This document shows positions 44,207-53,245 of a DNA stretch of 64,000 nt, in pieces. A program made the translations under genes and the position numbers. Where the stretch lies: the NCBI GenBank assembly GCA_910587635.1, contig CAJUNB010000006.1, positions 12,559 to 76,558 on the forward strand, in the 5' to 3' direction. Source of the DNA: an uncultured Lachnospiraceae bacterium. GTDB taxonomy: Bacteria; Bacillota; Clostridia; Lachnospirales; Lachnospiraceae. Numbering within the stretch: position 1 is the first letter of the stretch; every line of letters starts with the position of its first letter. The notes under the pieces were generated by a model. It worked only from the letters and a program-made list of their open reading frames with translations. It did no database searches and had not been told where the DNA came from.

Positions 44207-45124
44207 TTATGTTTTATGTGGGATATATTCAAAAGCCCGAATGGCAGCTCCTATAATACCTTTTTCTGAACTATTTTCCGAAAACCGGATATCCAGATTC
44301 TCCGCCGGATAGGGCTTGCGCGTATGGCTGATCACTTTTTCTAAAAAATACTGCCAAGGAAAATTTTTCATCGACGGGATACCGCCGCCCACAAACACAC
44401 AATGAGGATCGATTATATTGACAGCCGCCGCCACGGCAATGGACATATATTCTACAAACTGCCTGAGAGGCTCGCTGTCCCCATGACGTGTAAACAACTC
44501 TCCGATAAATATATCTGGATACCGTTCCTGGCCAATCCGTTCCAATGCTTTCCCACAGGAAAACATTTCGATACAGCCTCGATTTCCACAGCTGCATAAA
44601 TAATCGTTAAAAGGGATCGGCAGATGTCCCAGCTCACAGGCCGTTCCGTTTCTGCCTATATAGGGACGGCCGTCAATATACATGGCGCTGCCAAGCCCTG
44701 TCCCGAAATAGCACCCTATGACCGCTCCCTTATCTGTCAGCCCATGTTTTCTGATATCATAAGCCAGCAAATAATAGGCGTCATGATCGATCATCACCGG
44801 ATATGGGAGCCGTTTCTCCAATTCTCCTACCAAATCGATATTTTCCAGACCCGGAAAATTTGTGGAAGAAAAGAGACGCCTGCGCTCCCCATCCACAACT
44901 GACGGACAGCCGATCGCAATCGAAAGGATATCGTAGCCCGCCCCGTATTTCTCTATATAATTCCGAATATACAGAGCAAATTTATCTACTGTATTCCCGG
45001 TATCATAAACTGACTGGGAAGAATATACCATGACCTGCTCCGCTCGCAGGCTCCGGTCCACCAATCCCATTCGAAAATTCGTCCCACCGATATCCATCCC
45101 CAGAACACATTCTTTTACGCACAT
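44207..45124 (-). CDS. ROK-family sugar kinase, AlsK-like
   Basis: The start at 45124 (MCVKECVLGMDIGGTNFRMGLVD) follows AATAGGAGAAAG; a longer start lacks support. The 305-residue kinase has the ATP motif DIGGTNFR, the catalytic region VMIDHDAYY, GTGLGSAMYIDG, the ROK zinc site ELGHLPI with CSCGNRGCIEMF, and FVGGGIPS. Relation to allose kinase AlsK is suggested by the cysteine pattern and by the operon with an Rbs/Als-type importer. The exact hexose is not proven. Confidence 0.85.
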   Translation of the reverse strand: MCVKECVLGMDIGGTNFRMGLVDRSLRAEQVMVYSSQSVYDTGNTVDKFALYIRNYIEKYGAGYDILSIAIGCPSVVDGERRRLFSSTNFPGLENIDLVGELEKRLPYPVMIDHDAYYLLAYDIRKHGLTDKGAVIGCYFGTGLGSAMYIDGRPYIGRNGTACELGHLPIPFNDYLCSCGNRGCIEMFSCGKALERIGQERYPDIFIGELFTRHGDSEPLRQFVEYMSIAVAAAVNIIDPHCVFVGGGIPSMKNFPWQYFLEKVISHTRKPYPAENLDIRFSENSSEKGIIGAAIRAFEYIPHKT

Positions 45125-45156
45125 ATTCTTTCTCCTATTTATCCCTGTAGAATATT

Positions 45157-45900
45157 TCACTTTTCCGCCAGCATATAATTGCCGGCTTCCAATAAAATAG
45201 GAGTCTCTTTTTCACAGATAATTGTCACATCTTTCAATTCCAAAGCTTTGCAGAGCGTGGATTTCCCTGATTTGGAGCTGTCCGCCAGGACATAAGATTC
45301 TTTTGAGTTTTTTTTAACGATCTGCTTTTTCTTCGCTTCCCGGGAATCAGGCGTATTGATTCCGGCTTCAATAGAAAACCCGGAAATCCCAATGAACGAT
45401 TTATCGAAATACATGTTCTGCAACTCGGCATCTGTCATAGGCCCCACGAGAGAAGCGGTAGAAAGCAAAAGTTCTCCCCCCACCAGAATGCACTTTGCCC
45501 GGGCTCCTTCTAACTCCTGTATGATGAGCGCATTGGTGGTAACGATGGTAATGTCTTTGTTTCTCAGATACTTTACCATCCGCAGAACCGTACTGCCTGC
45601 ATCCAGATAAATCACTTCTCCGTCGGAAACGAGCCCGGCGGCAAATTTCGCAATGGCACTTTTTTCCTTGATATTCTGAATACTCCTGGAGCCAAAAGAG
45701 GCTTCGTAAGAACCGGCCATTTTTTTTGCTGCCCCGCCATGCAGGAGAACGATCTCTCCCTCGCTGGCAAGCAACTTCAAATCGCGTCGAATCGTCGATT
45801 CCGATATTCCTTTCAGTCTCTTTTTAAAATCATCCAGAGTAACGATCTCTGAATTTTCAAAAGCTTGCATCATCTGTCTTCTTCGTTCAAAAGGAATCAT
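45157..45900 (-). CDS. DeoR-family transcriptional regulator
   Basis: The start at 45900 (MIPFERRRQMMQAFE) follows GAGGAGAGGCAAT. The frame is open another 71 codons upstream, but those codons are translations of a 99 bp tandem repeat and are not taken as protein. The 247-residue product has the HTH (LDDFKKRLKGISESTIRRDLKLLASEGEI, LLHGGAAK) and the sugar-phosphate-binding domain (DGEVIYLDAGSTVLRMVKYL, VGGELLLSTASLVGP, YVLADSSKSGKSTLC). It probably represses the surrounding sugar operon until a phosphorylated sugar is present. Confidence 0.92.
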   Translation of the reverse strand: MIPFERRRQMMQAFENSEIVTLDDFKKRLKGISESTIRRDLKLLASEGEIVLLHGGAAKKMAGSYEASFGSRSIQNIKEKSAIAKFAAGLVSDGEVIYLDAGSTVLRMVKYLRNKDITIVTTNALIIQELEGARAKCILVGGELLLSTASLVGPMTDAELQNMYFDKSFIGISGFSIEAGINTPDSREAKKKQIVKKNSKESYVLADSSKSGKSTLCKALELKDVTIICEKETPILLEAGNYMLAEK

Positions 45901-45912
45901 ATTGCCTCTCCT

Positions 45913-46190
45913 CATGCCAATCTTCGCTCTTCCTCGCTTCGCAGTGTACATTCGGGAGACCTTTGGTTTCCCGGACATCAGGACTCCTCCCATCTTCGAT
46001 GGGCCCCTCCTCATGCCAATCTTCGCCCTTCCTCGCTTCGCAGTGCACATTCGGGAGACCTTTGGTTTCCCGGACATCAGGACTCCTCCCATCTTCGATG
46101 GGCCCCTCCTCATGCCAATCTTCGCTCTTCCTCGCTTCGCAGTGCACGCTCAAGAGCTTCGCTCTTTCGCTCACGGGCTTCGCCCTATGT
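45913..46190. repeat. 99 bp tandem repeat in the leader of the DeoR gene
   Basis: Units start at 45913, 46012 and 46111 (each begins CATGCCAATCTTCG); two are complete and nearly identical and the third diverges after about 40 bases. The unit length is a multiple of three, so the frame of the DeoR gene stays open through it. On the minus strand each unit carries ATGAGGAGGGGCCC and GGGAGGAG, so it supplies Shine-Dalgarno-like text, including that used by the DeoR start. It ends in GAAGCGAAGCTC-type low-complexity sequence. Confidence 0.92.
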
Positions 46191-46200
46191 TCACTCGCGT

Positions 46201-46234
46201 CTGTACAAAAATATGCAAGCATATTTTTGTACAG
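46201..46234. terminator. Perfect 16 bp hairpin in the DeoR leader
   Basis: CTGTACAAAAATATGC and GCATATTTTTGTACAG pair perfectly around AA. It lies between the DeoR promoter and the 99 bp repeats. It has no U-tract directly after it, so an attenuator, a processing signal or a regulator site are all possible. Confidence 0.5.
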
Positions 46235-46269
46235 CCACTCGTTCACGCACTGCTCATTGCTTTGTGAAC

Positions 46270-46298
46270 ATTATATAATACTTCCTGGAATTTAGCAA
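46270..46298 (-). promoter_or_regulatory. Internal promoter for deoR and the ROK kinase
   Basis: TTGCTA (46298-46293) and a perfect TATAAT (46275-46270) are 17 bases apart on the minus strand. The promoter lies after the PfkB gene and gives the regulator and the ROK kinase a transcript of their own with a leader of about 370 bases. Confidence 0.6.
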
Positions 46299-46342
46299 TT
46301 TGACATTGTTCAATAAAGAGACTCTACCGTATTATAATATTT

Positions 46343-47257
46343 TTAAATCCCATACTCTTTTCTGAGCTGTTCTCTGCGGGGCATAGACGCTTGGGCTCCC
46401 ACGTTTCTGATGGTAATAGCGCTGCAATGTGCGGCAAACCATCCTGCTTGAAACACATCCATTCCTTCGAGAACCCCGTGGGAAAATCCTCCCACAAAAG
46501 AATCCCCGGCGCCTGTGGCTTCCACCATCTGTGTTTTCACCGCCGGGATATGTCGGTACTCTCCATTTCCTGCGATGAGCGCGCCTGCTTCTCCAAGGGT
46601 ACATATCCAGCAATTCCCATAGTTTTCCGCCAGTTCGGGAATCCGTTTTTCCGCCTGCTCCACGGAAACGATCTCTTCCCCCGCATAGAAGGAAGCCTCC
46701 ACTTCATTGACAACGAAATAATCGCATTTTCTGATATATTCTTCCTCCAGGACAGCAGCAGGCGCAGCGTTCAACAGTACCTTTATCCCCAGCTCTTTCG
46801 CCAGATCAATCGTAAACTTCACCACCTCCATAGGAATCTCAAGCTGCAGCACGATCATTTCCGCCTCTCGAAGCGCCGGCATGGCCTCCAGCACGTCCGC
46901 CTTCTCCACCCCATAGTTCGCTCCATGGAGGATGACAGACATAATATTACCGTCCGGCAATACATTGGCCACACTCATACCGGTCTCCACATCCTGCCTG
47001 CGCTTCAAATATGTACAGTCCACACCTGCATCTATCAGACTTTCCCGTAGATATGTTCCCATCCAGTCATTGCCAATACTCCCCACCATAGAAACCGGTG
47101 TCCCGAGCTTCGCAATCTGCACCGCCTGGTCCGCTCCTTTCCCTCCGGCGCCTCTGCCGGATTCATTGGCATGGACTGTTTCGCCCACTTTGGGCGTTCC
47201 TGCCAGAAGCAGAAAAAAATCATAATTTAAGCTTCCCACTACGACTACTTTCTTCAT
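46343..47257 (-). CDS. PfkB-family carbohydrate kinase, ribokinase-like
   Basis: This 304-residue kinase has the N-terminal GSLNYDFFL, the substrate segment GRGAGGKGADQAVQIAKLG, the phosphate-binding NEVEASFY and the catalytic ATGAGDSFVGGF with the general base Asp. It resembles ribokinase in length and motifs. The operon contains a second kinase of the ROK type, so the two enzymes probably act on different sugars or on successive intermediates. The exact substrate is not visible. Confidence 0.88.
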   Translation of the reverse strand: MKKVVVVGSLNYDFFLLLAGTPKVGETVHANESGRGAGGKGADQAVQIAKLGTPVSMVGSIGNDWMGTYLRESLIDAGVDCTYLKRRQDVETGMSVANVLPDGNIMSVILHGANYGVEKADVLEAMPALREAEMIVLQLEIPMEVVKFTIDLAKELGIKVLLNAAPAAVLEEEYIRKCDYFVVNEVEASFYAGEEIVSVEQAEKRIPELAENYGNCWICTLGEAGALIAGNGEYRHIPAVKTQMVEATGAGDSFVGGFSHGVLEGMDVFQAGWFAAHCSAITIRNVGAQASMPRREQLRKEYGI

Positions 47258-47294
47258 TTCAATCTCTCCATCTGTCTGTTTTTCTTCTGGCGGC

Positions 47295-48266
47295 TTATTT
47301 TTTGATTCTTGACTCCAGCTTGGCCTGGATCACCTCAAAAAATGCGGCGATGACTATAATTGCACCCGTAACGATATATTGATAGAAGGTATTGATATTC
47401 AGGATAATCATTCCTACCTTTAAAGCGGCCAGCAGCAGCGCGCCAAATACCGTCCCCAGTATGGAGCCTTTCCCGCCCGCCATACGGGAACCTCCTATGG
47501 CGCAGGCGGCGATGGCGTCCAATTCATAGCCTTCTCCCGCCGTGGGATTACCACTTCCCAGGTTAGATAAGCTGATAGAACCCGCCAAGGCAGCACAAAA
47601 ACCGCAAATCATATAAGCTCTTATCTTTACCCAGTCGATACTGACGCCGGAAAGCCGCGCCGCCTCTTCATTTCCGCCTACAGCGTACAGATAGTTTCCA
47701 AGTCTCGTCTTTGCAAGGAGGATTCCCATGACCACTGCAATCGCCAGAAACACGAAAACATAAATATAGATTCCGTTGGAAAGTTTGGTATTGAACAATA
47801 CCCGATAACCATCTGGCACGCCGATAATGGGAACACCGTCCGTCACCACATACGCCACGCCCCGGAAAATATCCATTGTACCAAGCGTAGCAATAAACGG
47901 CTGTAATTTCAGCTTCGTAACAAAGATACCATTCAGACATCCTGCTGCACATCCCATCAATAATCCTACGAAAAGAGAAGCAATCGGATCCCAGCCGGAA
48001 GTAGTCATCTTGGCGATAGCAACGATGACAATACCGTAAACGGCTCCTACCGAAAGGTCGATTCCCCCGGTCATAATCGCAAACGTCATACCTACTGCAA
48101 TAATGCCGTTAATTGTCGACTGCTGAAGAATCAGCAGAAAATTATCCCAACTCATATAGGACGCGTCGATTATTGCAAAAAACAGATAGATCAAAACGAT
48201 ACCAACCAGCGTCACCAACTCTCTTTTATTATGGTTAATTATTTTTTGAACTCTGTTCATAATCAT
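47295..48266 (-). CDS. Sugar ABC transporter permease, RbsC/AlsC-type
   Basis: This 323-residue permease has eight to ten membrane segments and the family motifs MTGGIDLSVGAVYGI, GCLNGIFVTKLKLQPFIATLG, GGNEEAARLSGV and ACAIGGSRMAGGKGSILGT. The ATG at 48266 forms an ATGA overlap with the ATPase gene; an ATG at 48260 has better spacing from AGGAGG. It forms the channel of a CUT2 importer for a pentose or hexose monosaccharide. Confidence 0.94.
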   Translation of the reverse strand: MIMNRVQKIINHNKRELVTLVGIVLIYLFFAIIDASYMSWDNFLLILQQSTINGIIAVGMTFAIMTGGIDLSVGAVYGIVIVAIAKMTTSGWDPIASLFVGLLMGCAAGCLNGIFVTKLKLQPFIATLGTMDIFRGVAYVVTDGVPIIGVPDGYRVLFNTKLSNGIYIYVFVFLAIAVVMGILLAKTRLGNYLYAVGGNEEAARLSGVSIDWVKIRAYMICGFCAALAGSISLSNLGSGNPTAGEGYELDAIAACAIGGSRMAGGKGSILGTVFGALLLAALKVGMIILNINTFYQYIVTGAIIVIAAFFEVIQAKLESRIKK

Positions 48267-49759
48267 TTTCCTCCTATCGCATATTCCATCGCCAGTTCTT
48301 CGCTGAACATCTCTCTTTCGATTTCACCTGTCTTATTCCCTTCACACATCACAATGACCCTGTCGCTGATGCCCAGCACTTCCGGCATATCAGAAGAAAT
48401 AACGATGACCGCTCCTCCTGCCTGTGCAAATTCCTCTATGAGACGATAAATTTCCACTCTTGCCCCTACATCGACACCTTTTGTCGGTTCGTCAAATATC
48501 AGTACCTCCACATCCGTGGAAAGCCATCTGCCTATGATCACTTTCTGCTGATTGCCGCCAGACATATTGGCGGTAAGAATATCCGCTTTGGGAGGATGAA
48601 TTGCCAGTTCCTGAATATATTTTTCACAATTTTTTCTTTTTTTACCGGAATCTACAAATATCCCTGTTAAATATTTTTGCAGACTGGAAATTGCCATATT
48701 ATCAATATTGGTAGACAGATTTAAAAATCCCTGCGTCTTCCGATCTTCCGGCAAAATTCCTATTCCATGTTTCAGCGCATCTCTGGAATTACGGAAATGC
48801 ATTTCCTTGCCGTTCAGATACAGCCTGCCACCCCTTTTGGGGTCAATACCGCAGACGGCCCGCATCAGCTCTGTTCTCCCGGCCCCTACTAGTCCTGAAA
48901 ACCCCAATATTTCTCCTCTGTGAAGTTCAAAACTCACATGATGAAATTTTTCTCCGCTATAATTTTCTACCTTCAAAACCACCTCTTCCGTGGCCATACA
49001 GGGGTTGGTACGGCTTGCAAGCGCATCCACGTCCCGTCCTACCATCGACCTGATCAAACTTCTCCGATCAGTCTCAGCTACTTTCAAAGTTGTAATAAAA
49101 TCACCGTCTCTTAAAATTGTCGCCCGATCGCAGATCTGAAAGATCTCCTCCAGTCTATGACTGACATACAGTATTGTAATTCCCCGTTTTTTTAACTCCC
49201 CTATGACCTTGAACAGATTTTCTGTCTCTTTGATGGACAGCGAGGCGGTAGGTTCATCCAATGAAATAATTTTGGAATCGTAATACAACGCCTTGGCAAT
49301 GGCCATCATCTGCATTTCTCCCGCGGACAGCGCCCCGGCCTTTGTCTCCGAACGGAAACGGCATCCAAGCTGCTCCAATATCTCATCTACTTCCTGATTT
49401 AACCTTTTTCTATTTACAAATCCTGCTTTTGACGGCTCATGCCCCAGCGCGACATTTTCCCCTACACTAATATCCTTTACCACATTCGTTTCCTGATGAA
49501 CTTTGGAAATCTTCCCATTAATAATGGCGTCATTGGGATTTTTAAAATGAACTTCATTTCCGAATAATTTTACTTTCCCCTCATATTCCGTATAAATTCC
49601 ATGTAAAATATTCAGTAACGTAGATTTTCCCGCACCGTTTTCTCCAAGCAGGGCATGCGCCTCTCCGGGATGAATGGAAAAGCTGATGTCTTTCAGAACA
49701 TGGACACCCGGAAAATATTTATTTATTTTTTCAAATTCGATTGCTTCGGCCATTATCAT
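48263..49759 (-). CDS. Sugar ABC transporter ATPase, RbsA/AlsA-type
   Basis: This 498-residue protein has two ATPase domains. The first has Walker A GENGAGKSTLLN, signature LSAGEMQMMAIAKAL and Walker B IISLDEPTASL. The second has the degenerate Walker A GLVGAGRTELMRAV and the signature MSGGNQQKVIIGRWL. This is typical of CUT2 importers, where only one site is fully active. ATG 49753 is better spaced from GAGG than ATG 49759. Confidence 0.95.
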   Translation of the reverse strand: MIMAEAIEFEKINKYFPGVHVLKDISFSIHPGEAHALLGENGAGKSTLLNILHGIYTEYEGKVKLFGNEVHFKNPNDAIINGKISKVHQETNVVKDISVGENVALGHEPSKAGFVNRKRLNQEVDEILEQLGCRFRSETKAGALSAGEMQMMAIAKALYYDSKIISLDEPTASLSIKETENLFKVIGELKKRGITILYVSHRLEEIFQICDRATILRDGDFITTLKVAETDRRSLIRSMVGRDVDALASRTNPCMATEEVVLKVENYSGEKFHHVSFELHRGEILGFSGLVGAGRTELMRAVCGIDPKRGGRLYLNGKEMHFRNSRDALKHGIGILPEDRKTQGFLNLSTNIDNMAISSLQKYLTGIFVDSGKKRKNCEKYIQELAIHPPKADILTANMSGGNQQKVIIGRWLSTDVEVLIFDEPTKGVDVGARVEIYRLIEEFAQAGGAVIVISSDMPEVLGISDRVIVMCEGNKTGEIEREMFSEELAMEYAIGGK

Positions 49760-49816
49760 ACCTCATTTCTGCGGGACGGTATAACCGCCCCACAAGTTTG
49801 TTATTTCATTTATTAT

Positions 49817-51013
49817 TTACTCAAATTCCGCATCACTCCATCCGATTACTGTTGCGGGATCGGAATCAATGTTTTCACTGCTGATCAGCGCCTGCGGTGT
49901 CCATACCACCTTCGGCATATCCTGACCGTTTAACTGGCGAAGCATATATTCCATGGATACCATTCCCACATAATACGGGAAAGAATCTACTGTGGCGTCC
50001 TGGCCGCCGTTGCGGATGGACTCGTACGCTTCGGAATCTCCGTCCACGCCTACGACATAGACATGAACGCCGCTTTCCTTTTCATATTCTCTGACTGCTT
50101 CCACCGCACCCAACGCCATGTCATCGTTATTACTGAAAATAGCGTCCAAGTCAGGATACTGTGTCAGCCATGTCTCTGTCAGCTCTTTAGATGTCTGACG
50201 ATCCCAATCGGCGCTCTGCTGTGCCACTACCTCAATATTCGGCGCAATCTCCGCCATCGTATCGACAAAACCTGCCGTCCTCTCCCGGGCTGCATAGGCA
50301 GATACTTTTCCGATAATAACCGCTACCTGACCTTCATAATTCAGTTTTTCCGCAATCCACTCTGCTGCCAGAACGCCGTTCTGATATGCGTTCGGCCCTA
50401 CGAAGTAATTGGTATTCTGTGCCACGCCATCGTTGACATTGACAGCCACCGTCTCTCCATTGTTGCATGTATCCACTGCAGATGTCAGGTTGGAATCGGA
50501 GATCGGGCTGAACAAGATACCATTGTATCCTTTGTTTATCATGTTGTTCATCGCCGTCAACTGTCCTTCTTCGTCACTTTCATTCTGTGCGCCCTGTACA
50601 TCCACCGTAATGTTGACGCCTGCTTTTTCTCCCATAAGAGCACCGCACTCCTCATACCCTTTTTTCAGAGATTGCCAGAACTCGTTCTGAAGCTGTTTGA
50701 CAAGGCCGCCGACTACCATGCCGTCCTGAAGCGCAGGCATCGCGCCATACTGCTGCCTCATTTCCGTCCAGTCAATTCCGTTCGGATCTTTATCAGGATC
50801 AAATTCTGCTGTGGAAGCTTCCTGCGCTTCTCCGGCACTTTCCTGCGTCCCTTCTTCCGTACTCTGGGCCGCTTCCGGCTCCCCTGCGTCCGTCGTATCC
50901 GCCGCCTGCTCTGTGGAAGCCCCAGATTCATCGGACGCGGCCGAACCACAGCCACAGACCGACAGTACCATTGACAGTACGAGTCCCATTACCAATAATT
51001 TTTTCTTTTTCAT
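49817..51013 (-). CDS. Sugar-binding lipoprotein, RbsB/AlsB-type
   Basis: The start at 51013 (MKKKKLLVMGLVLSMVLS) follows AAAAAAGGAGAAAACGT. The 398-residue product has a lipobox (LSVCGCGSA), an Ala/Glu/Thr-rich linker (residues about 25-75) and a type I periplasmic-binding fold (QNEFWQSLKKGYEECG, GYNGILFSPISDSNLTSAVD, IFSNNDDMALGAVEAVREY, VYVVGVDGDSEAYESIRNGGQDATV). It captures a monosaccharide for the RbsA/RbsC-like proteins. The exact sugar is unknown; the operon context suggests allose, psicose or ribose. Confidence 0.92.
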   Translation of the reverse strand: MKKKKLLVMGLVLSMVLSVCGCGSAASDESGASTEQAADTTDAGEPEAAQSTEEGTQESAGEAQEASTAEFDPDKDPNGIDWTEMRQQYGAMPALQDGMVVGGLVKQLQNEFWQSLKKGYEECGALMGEKAGVNITVDVQGAQNESDEEGQLTAMNNMINKGYNGILFSPISDSNLTSAVDTCNNGETVAVNVNDGVAQNTNYFVGPNAYQNGVLAAEWIAEKLNYEGQVAVIIGKVSAYAARERTAGFVDTMAEIAPNIEVVAQQSADWDRQTSKELTETWLTQYPDLDAIFSNNDDMALGAVEAVREYEKESGVHVYVVGVDGDSEAYESIRNGGQDATVDSFPYYVGMVSMEYMLRQLNGQDMPKVVWTPQALISSENIDSDPATVIGWSDAEFE

Positions 51014-51038
51014 ACGTTTTCTCCTTTTTTCTTTTCTA

Positions 51039-51965
51039 TTATGAAGCAAGGATATCGATTAGGAACTGCTGTGAAGCAACCCCATCGTTCCTGCTTATCA
51101 CCGTTTCAAAGGCTTCCATCCCTATTTTGTCAATCAGAGCGGAAATCTTTTTGAACGTAGCGATATTTGCATTTATTTCCGCCTCGGTATCTTCTCTCAC
51201 CGGAAAGCTGTCAAAAAATACAACGCCGTCATAATGATATTTTTTCAAATAATACACAAATTCTATACTTTGGCTCAGATTCACCGCGCCAAAGATCAAA
51301 CCACTGTCCATGGAACTGTATCCGTCATTCATATGCAGTCCGAACAGTCTCCCCTTTTTCGCTGCCAGCGCCAGCGCATAGGCCGGATTATCATGTTTCA
51401 TCAGCATATGGCAGAAATCTAACGTGACGCCCACATTATCCCGTCCGATCTCCTCAATTGCCAGCAGCACTATCCCAATGCTGTCCAGCATTGCATAGTT
51501 TCTCGGCTCAAAAGGTTTATATTCAATACTGATCTTCAGATCTTTTCCATAGTCTGCAATTTCCTGAAATGCTTCTATCATTTTTTCCCATGCTTTTTCA
51601 TAGTTCAGCTGAAAGGGATAGTCATAGCCGTCATAGGCCTGCCAGATTGTCACCACTTCTCCGCCGATGGCGCGGCACGCATCAACAGCACCCTTACACA
51701 TTTCTATAGCGCTCCTGCGGATTTCTTCATCTGCATTCGTGAATTCTCCTTTGATAAAAGGCGCCTTAAAGCGGGTCGCTACACCGTTAACACCCATATC
51801 GCCGATCGCTTCCTTTATCGCTTCTATCTTCTGTCCCTCAAAATGTTCCGGATAATTAAATTCCAAATGTGTGACATTTTCCATTGATCTGTATTTTTCA
51901 ATCGTCCCGTACAGATCATGGCCGCCTTTCAAAATGAAAGAGTTCATTCTCCCTGCAAACTTCAT
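51039..51965 (-). CDS. Sugar (phosphate) isomerase/epimerase, xylose-isomerase-like TIM barrel
   Basis: This 308-residue protein has the AP-endonuclease-2 / xylose isomerase-like barrel: THLEFNYPEHFEGQ, EVVTIWQAYDGYDYPFQLNYEKAWEKM, KISIEYKPFEPRNY (metal Glu), GVTLDFCHMLM (metal Asp and His), LFGLHMNDGY and VVFFDSFPV. These give the four metal ligands usual in ketose 3-epimerases and related isomerases. It is the first gene of the operon. E. coli AlsE belongs to another family, so this protein would be a non-homologous stand-in if the pathway is allose. Confidence 0.85.
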   Translation of the reverse strand: MKFAGRMNSFILKGGHDLYGTIEKYRSMENVTHLEFNYPEHFEGQKIEAIKEAIGDMGVNGVATRFKAPFIKGEFTNADEEIRRSAIEMCKGAVDACRAIGGEVVTIWQAYDGYDYPFQLNYEKAWEKMIEAFQEIADYGKDLKISIEYKPFEPRNYAMLDSIGIVLLAIEEIGRDNVGVTLDFCHMLMKHDNPAYALALAAKKGRLFGLHMNDGYSSMDSGLIFGAVNLSQSIEFVYYLKKYHYDGVVFFDSFPVREDTEAEINANIATFKKISALIDKIGMEAFETVISRNDGVASQQFLIDILAS

Positions 51966-52027
51966 TCTTATTACTCCTTTTCTTTATTTTTCATATTTTT
52001 TTATTTATTTTCATATATTTTAAAATT

Positions 52028-52056
52028 ATTTAAACATTTTTATAGTATTTTGTCAA
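52028..52056 (-). promoter_or_regulatory. Promoter of the allose/ribose-type operon
   Basis: TTGACA (52056-52051) and TTAAAT (52033-52028) are 17 bases apart on the minus strand in a very AT-rich segment about 63 bases before the isomerase start. The rest of the gap (51966-52236) has no gene. Confidence 0.5.
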
Positions 52057-52236
52057 TATAAGAATTAAAATACGGCATTATGCATAATTTTCTGTTTCAA
52101 ATTTTGTCAAATATTTTCACAAAGTTCTATTTTTTATTTTGGGGAGAAAGATTAGAAGCGACTTTCGAAAATGCCTGGTTAAAAGAAAAAACAGAATAAA
52201 AAAGAGCAGGGATACCCCCGCTCGCAGTAAATTAGA

Positions 52237-53166
52237 TTACGTAAAATCGATAATTTCCTTCTTCGGCGCCTTCACAGGCTCTACCGAAATGGCATGCAAG
52301 ATCGGCCCTTCTCTTCCGTACGCTTCCCAGTATCCCCAGGTCATCGTCGCCGTCACCCTGACCCAGTCCCTGTCACTTAGCTGTTCCGCCTTATCATATT
52401 CGCAGGCAAATCCCAGAAACGCCATATCATCCGCACAGCATGTCATGGCCATCCTGCCCGGTACGAAATAATCCTTCGGAAAATCGCCCGGTTTCAGTAC
52501 CATGCCGGTAAAGACCATCTTCTTTTGTAAATACCGTTCCGCATGATCCAGTGCATCCAGATAGAAGATACCATAGCCGGTATTGTCCAGTTCCAGCGTA
52601 TCCTTTTTCAGATCATAGGGCAGATCGTCCTCCATGATCTCATTGATCTCCCCATTGGCATCCTCGAAAATAATTTCCGCCTTCTGATTGATGGCTTTCA
52701 CATTCCTCTTATAGTTGCTCAAATCCTGGATACCGTCACATCGGTTAAAAATAATCATCTCAGATCCCCGCAGCATCTCTGCCAGCAGTGATCGCATATT
52801 CGTATAATACATGGGAAATGTGGAAGCATCGATAGTGGTGATCTGCTGCTCTATTTTCCAGTTACGGGGCAGCTTCATTTTCTTATAATTCCACATCCCA
52901 TTGTATTCAATGATAATGCGCTCCGGTTTATGCTTTTTTTCCAGAGCAGTCAGATTTCCCGTAGTGAAATCCGCTTCTTCCTCGATCACTTCCAGTACCG
53001 TCCCACTTCTGCGCAGAAGTGCTCTGTCAAATTCCACTTCCCCCTCTTCACAGAGGATGAGCAGCGTCGTCTCTCTGATCTGGAAATAAGGCTGCTCCAG
53101 TGTATAACGGATAAATTCCGATTTACCACTTTCCAGAAAACCATTTATCATATAGACTGATTTCAT
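52237..53166 (-). CDS. COG0523-type GTPase fused to a YcgQ-like C-terminal domain
   Basis: The 309-residue product has an N-terminal P-loop (MINGFLESGKSEFIRYTL), a G3E-like core with RIIIEYNGMWNYKK and MIIFNRCDGIQDL, but lacks the C-x-C-C motif of standard COG0523 metal chaperones. Residues about 215-305 (GMVLKPGDFPKDYFVPGRMAM, TCCADDMAFLGFACEY, DWVRVTATMTWGYWE, ISVEPVKAPKKEI) resemble the C-terminal domain of YcgQ/TIGR03943 proteins. Those are often zinc-regulated partners of COG0523 GTPases. A role in metal handling, probably zinc, is inferred. It lies downstream of the His-rich GTPase gene. Confidence 0.78.
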   Translation of the reverse strand: MKSVYMINGFLESGKSEFIRYTLEQPYFQIRETTLLILCEEGEVEFDRALLRRSGTVLEVIEEEADFTTGNLTALEKKHKPERIIIEYNGMWNYKKMKLPRNWKIEQQITTIDASTFPMYYTNMRSLLAEMLRGSEMIIFNRCDGIQDLSNYKRNVKAINQKAEIIFEDANGEINEIMEDDLPYDLKKDTLELDNTGYGIFYLDALDHAERYLQKKMVFTGMVLKPGDFPKDYFVPGRMAMTCCADDMAFLGFACEYDKAEQLSDRDWVRVTATMTWGYWEAYGREGPILHAISVEPVKAPKKEIIDFT

Positions 53167-53245
53167 GTCCGTTCCTTCCCTTTCTTATTTTTGAACAAAA
53201 ATGTGCTTCCCGAACTGCACGATCTATATTTTTTTCTATAGGGTT

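Noticed and set aside
45901..46113. 71-residue repetitive N-terminal extension of the DeoR protein
   Set aside because: It is translation of the 99 bp tandem repeat; the DeoR family start with its ribosome site is at 45900.
45913..46190. Possible CRISPR array
   Set aside because: The units are contiguous 99 bp tandem copies with no spacers and no cas genes nearby.
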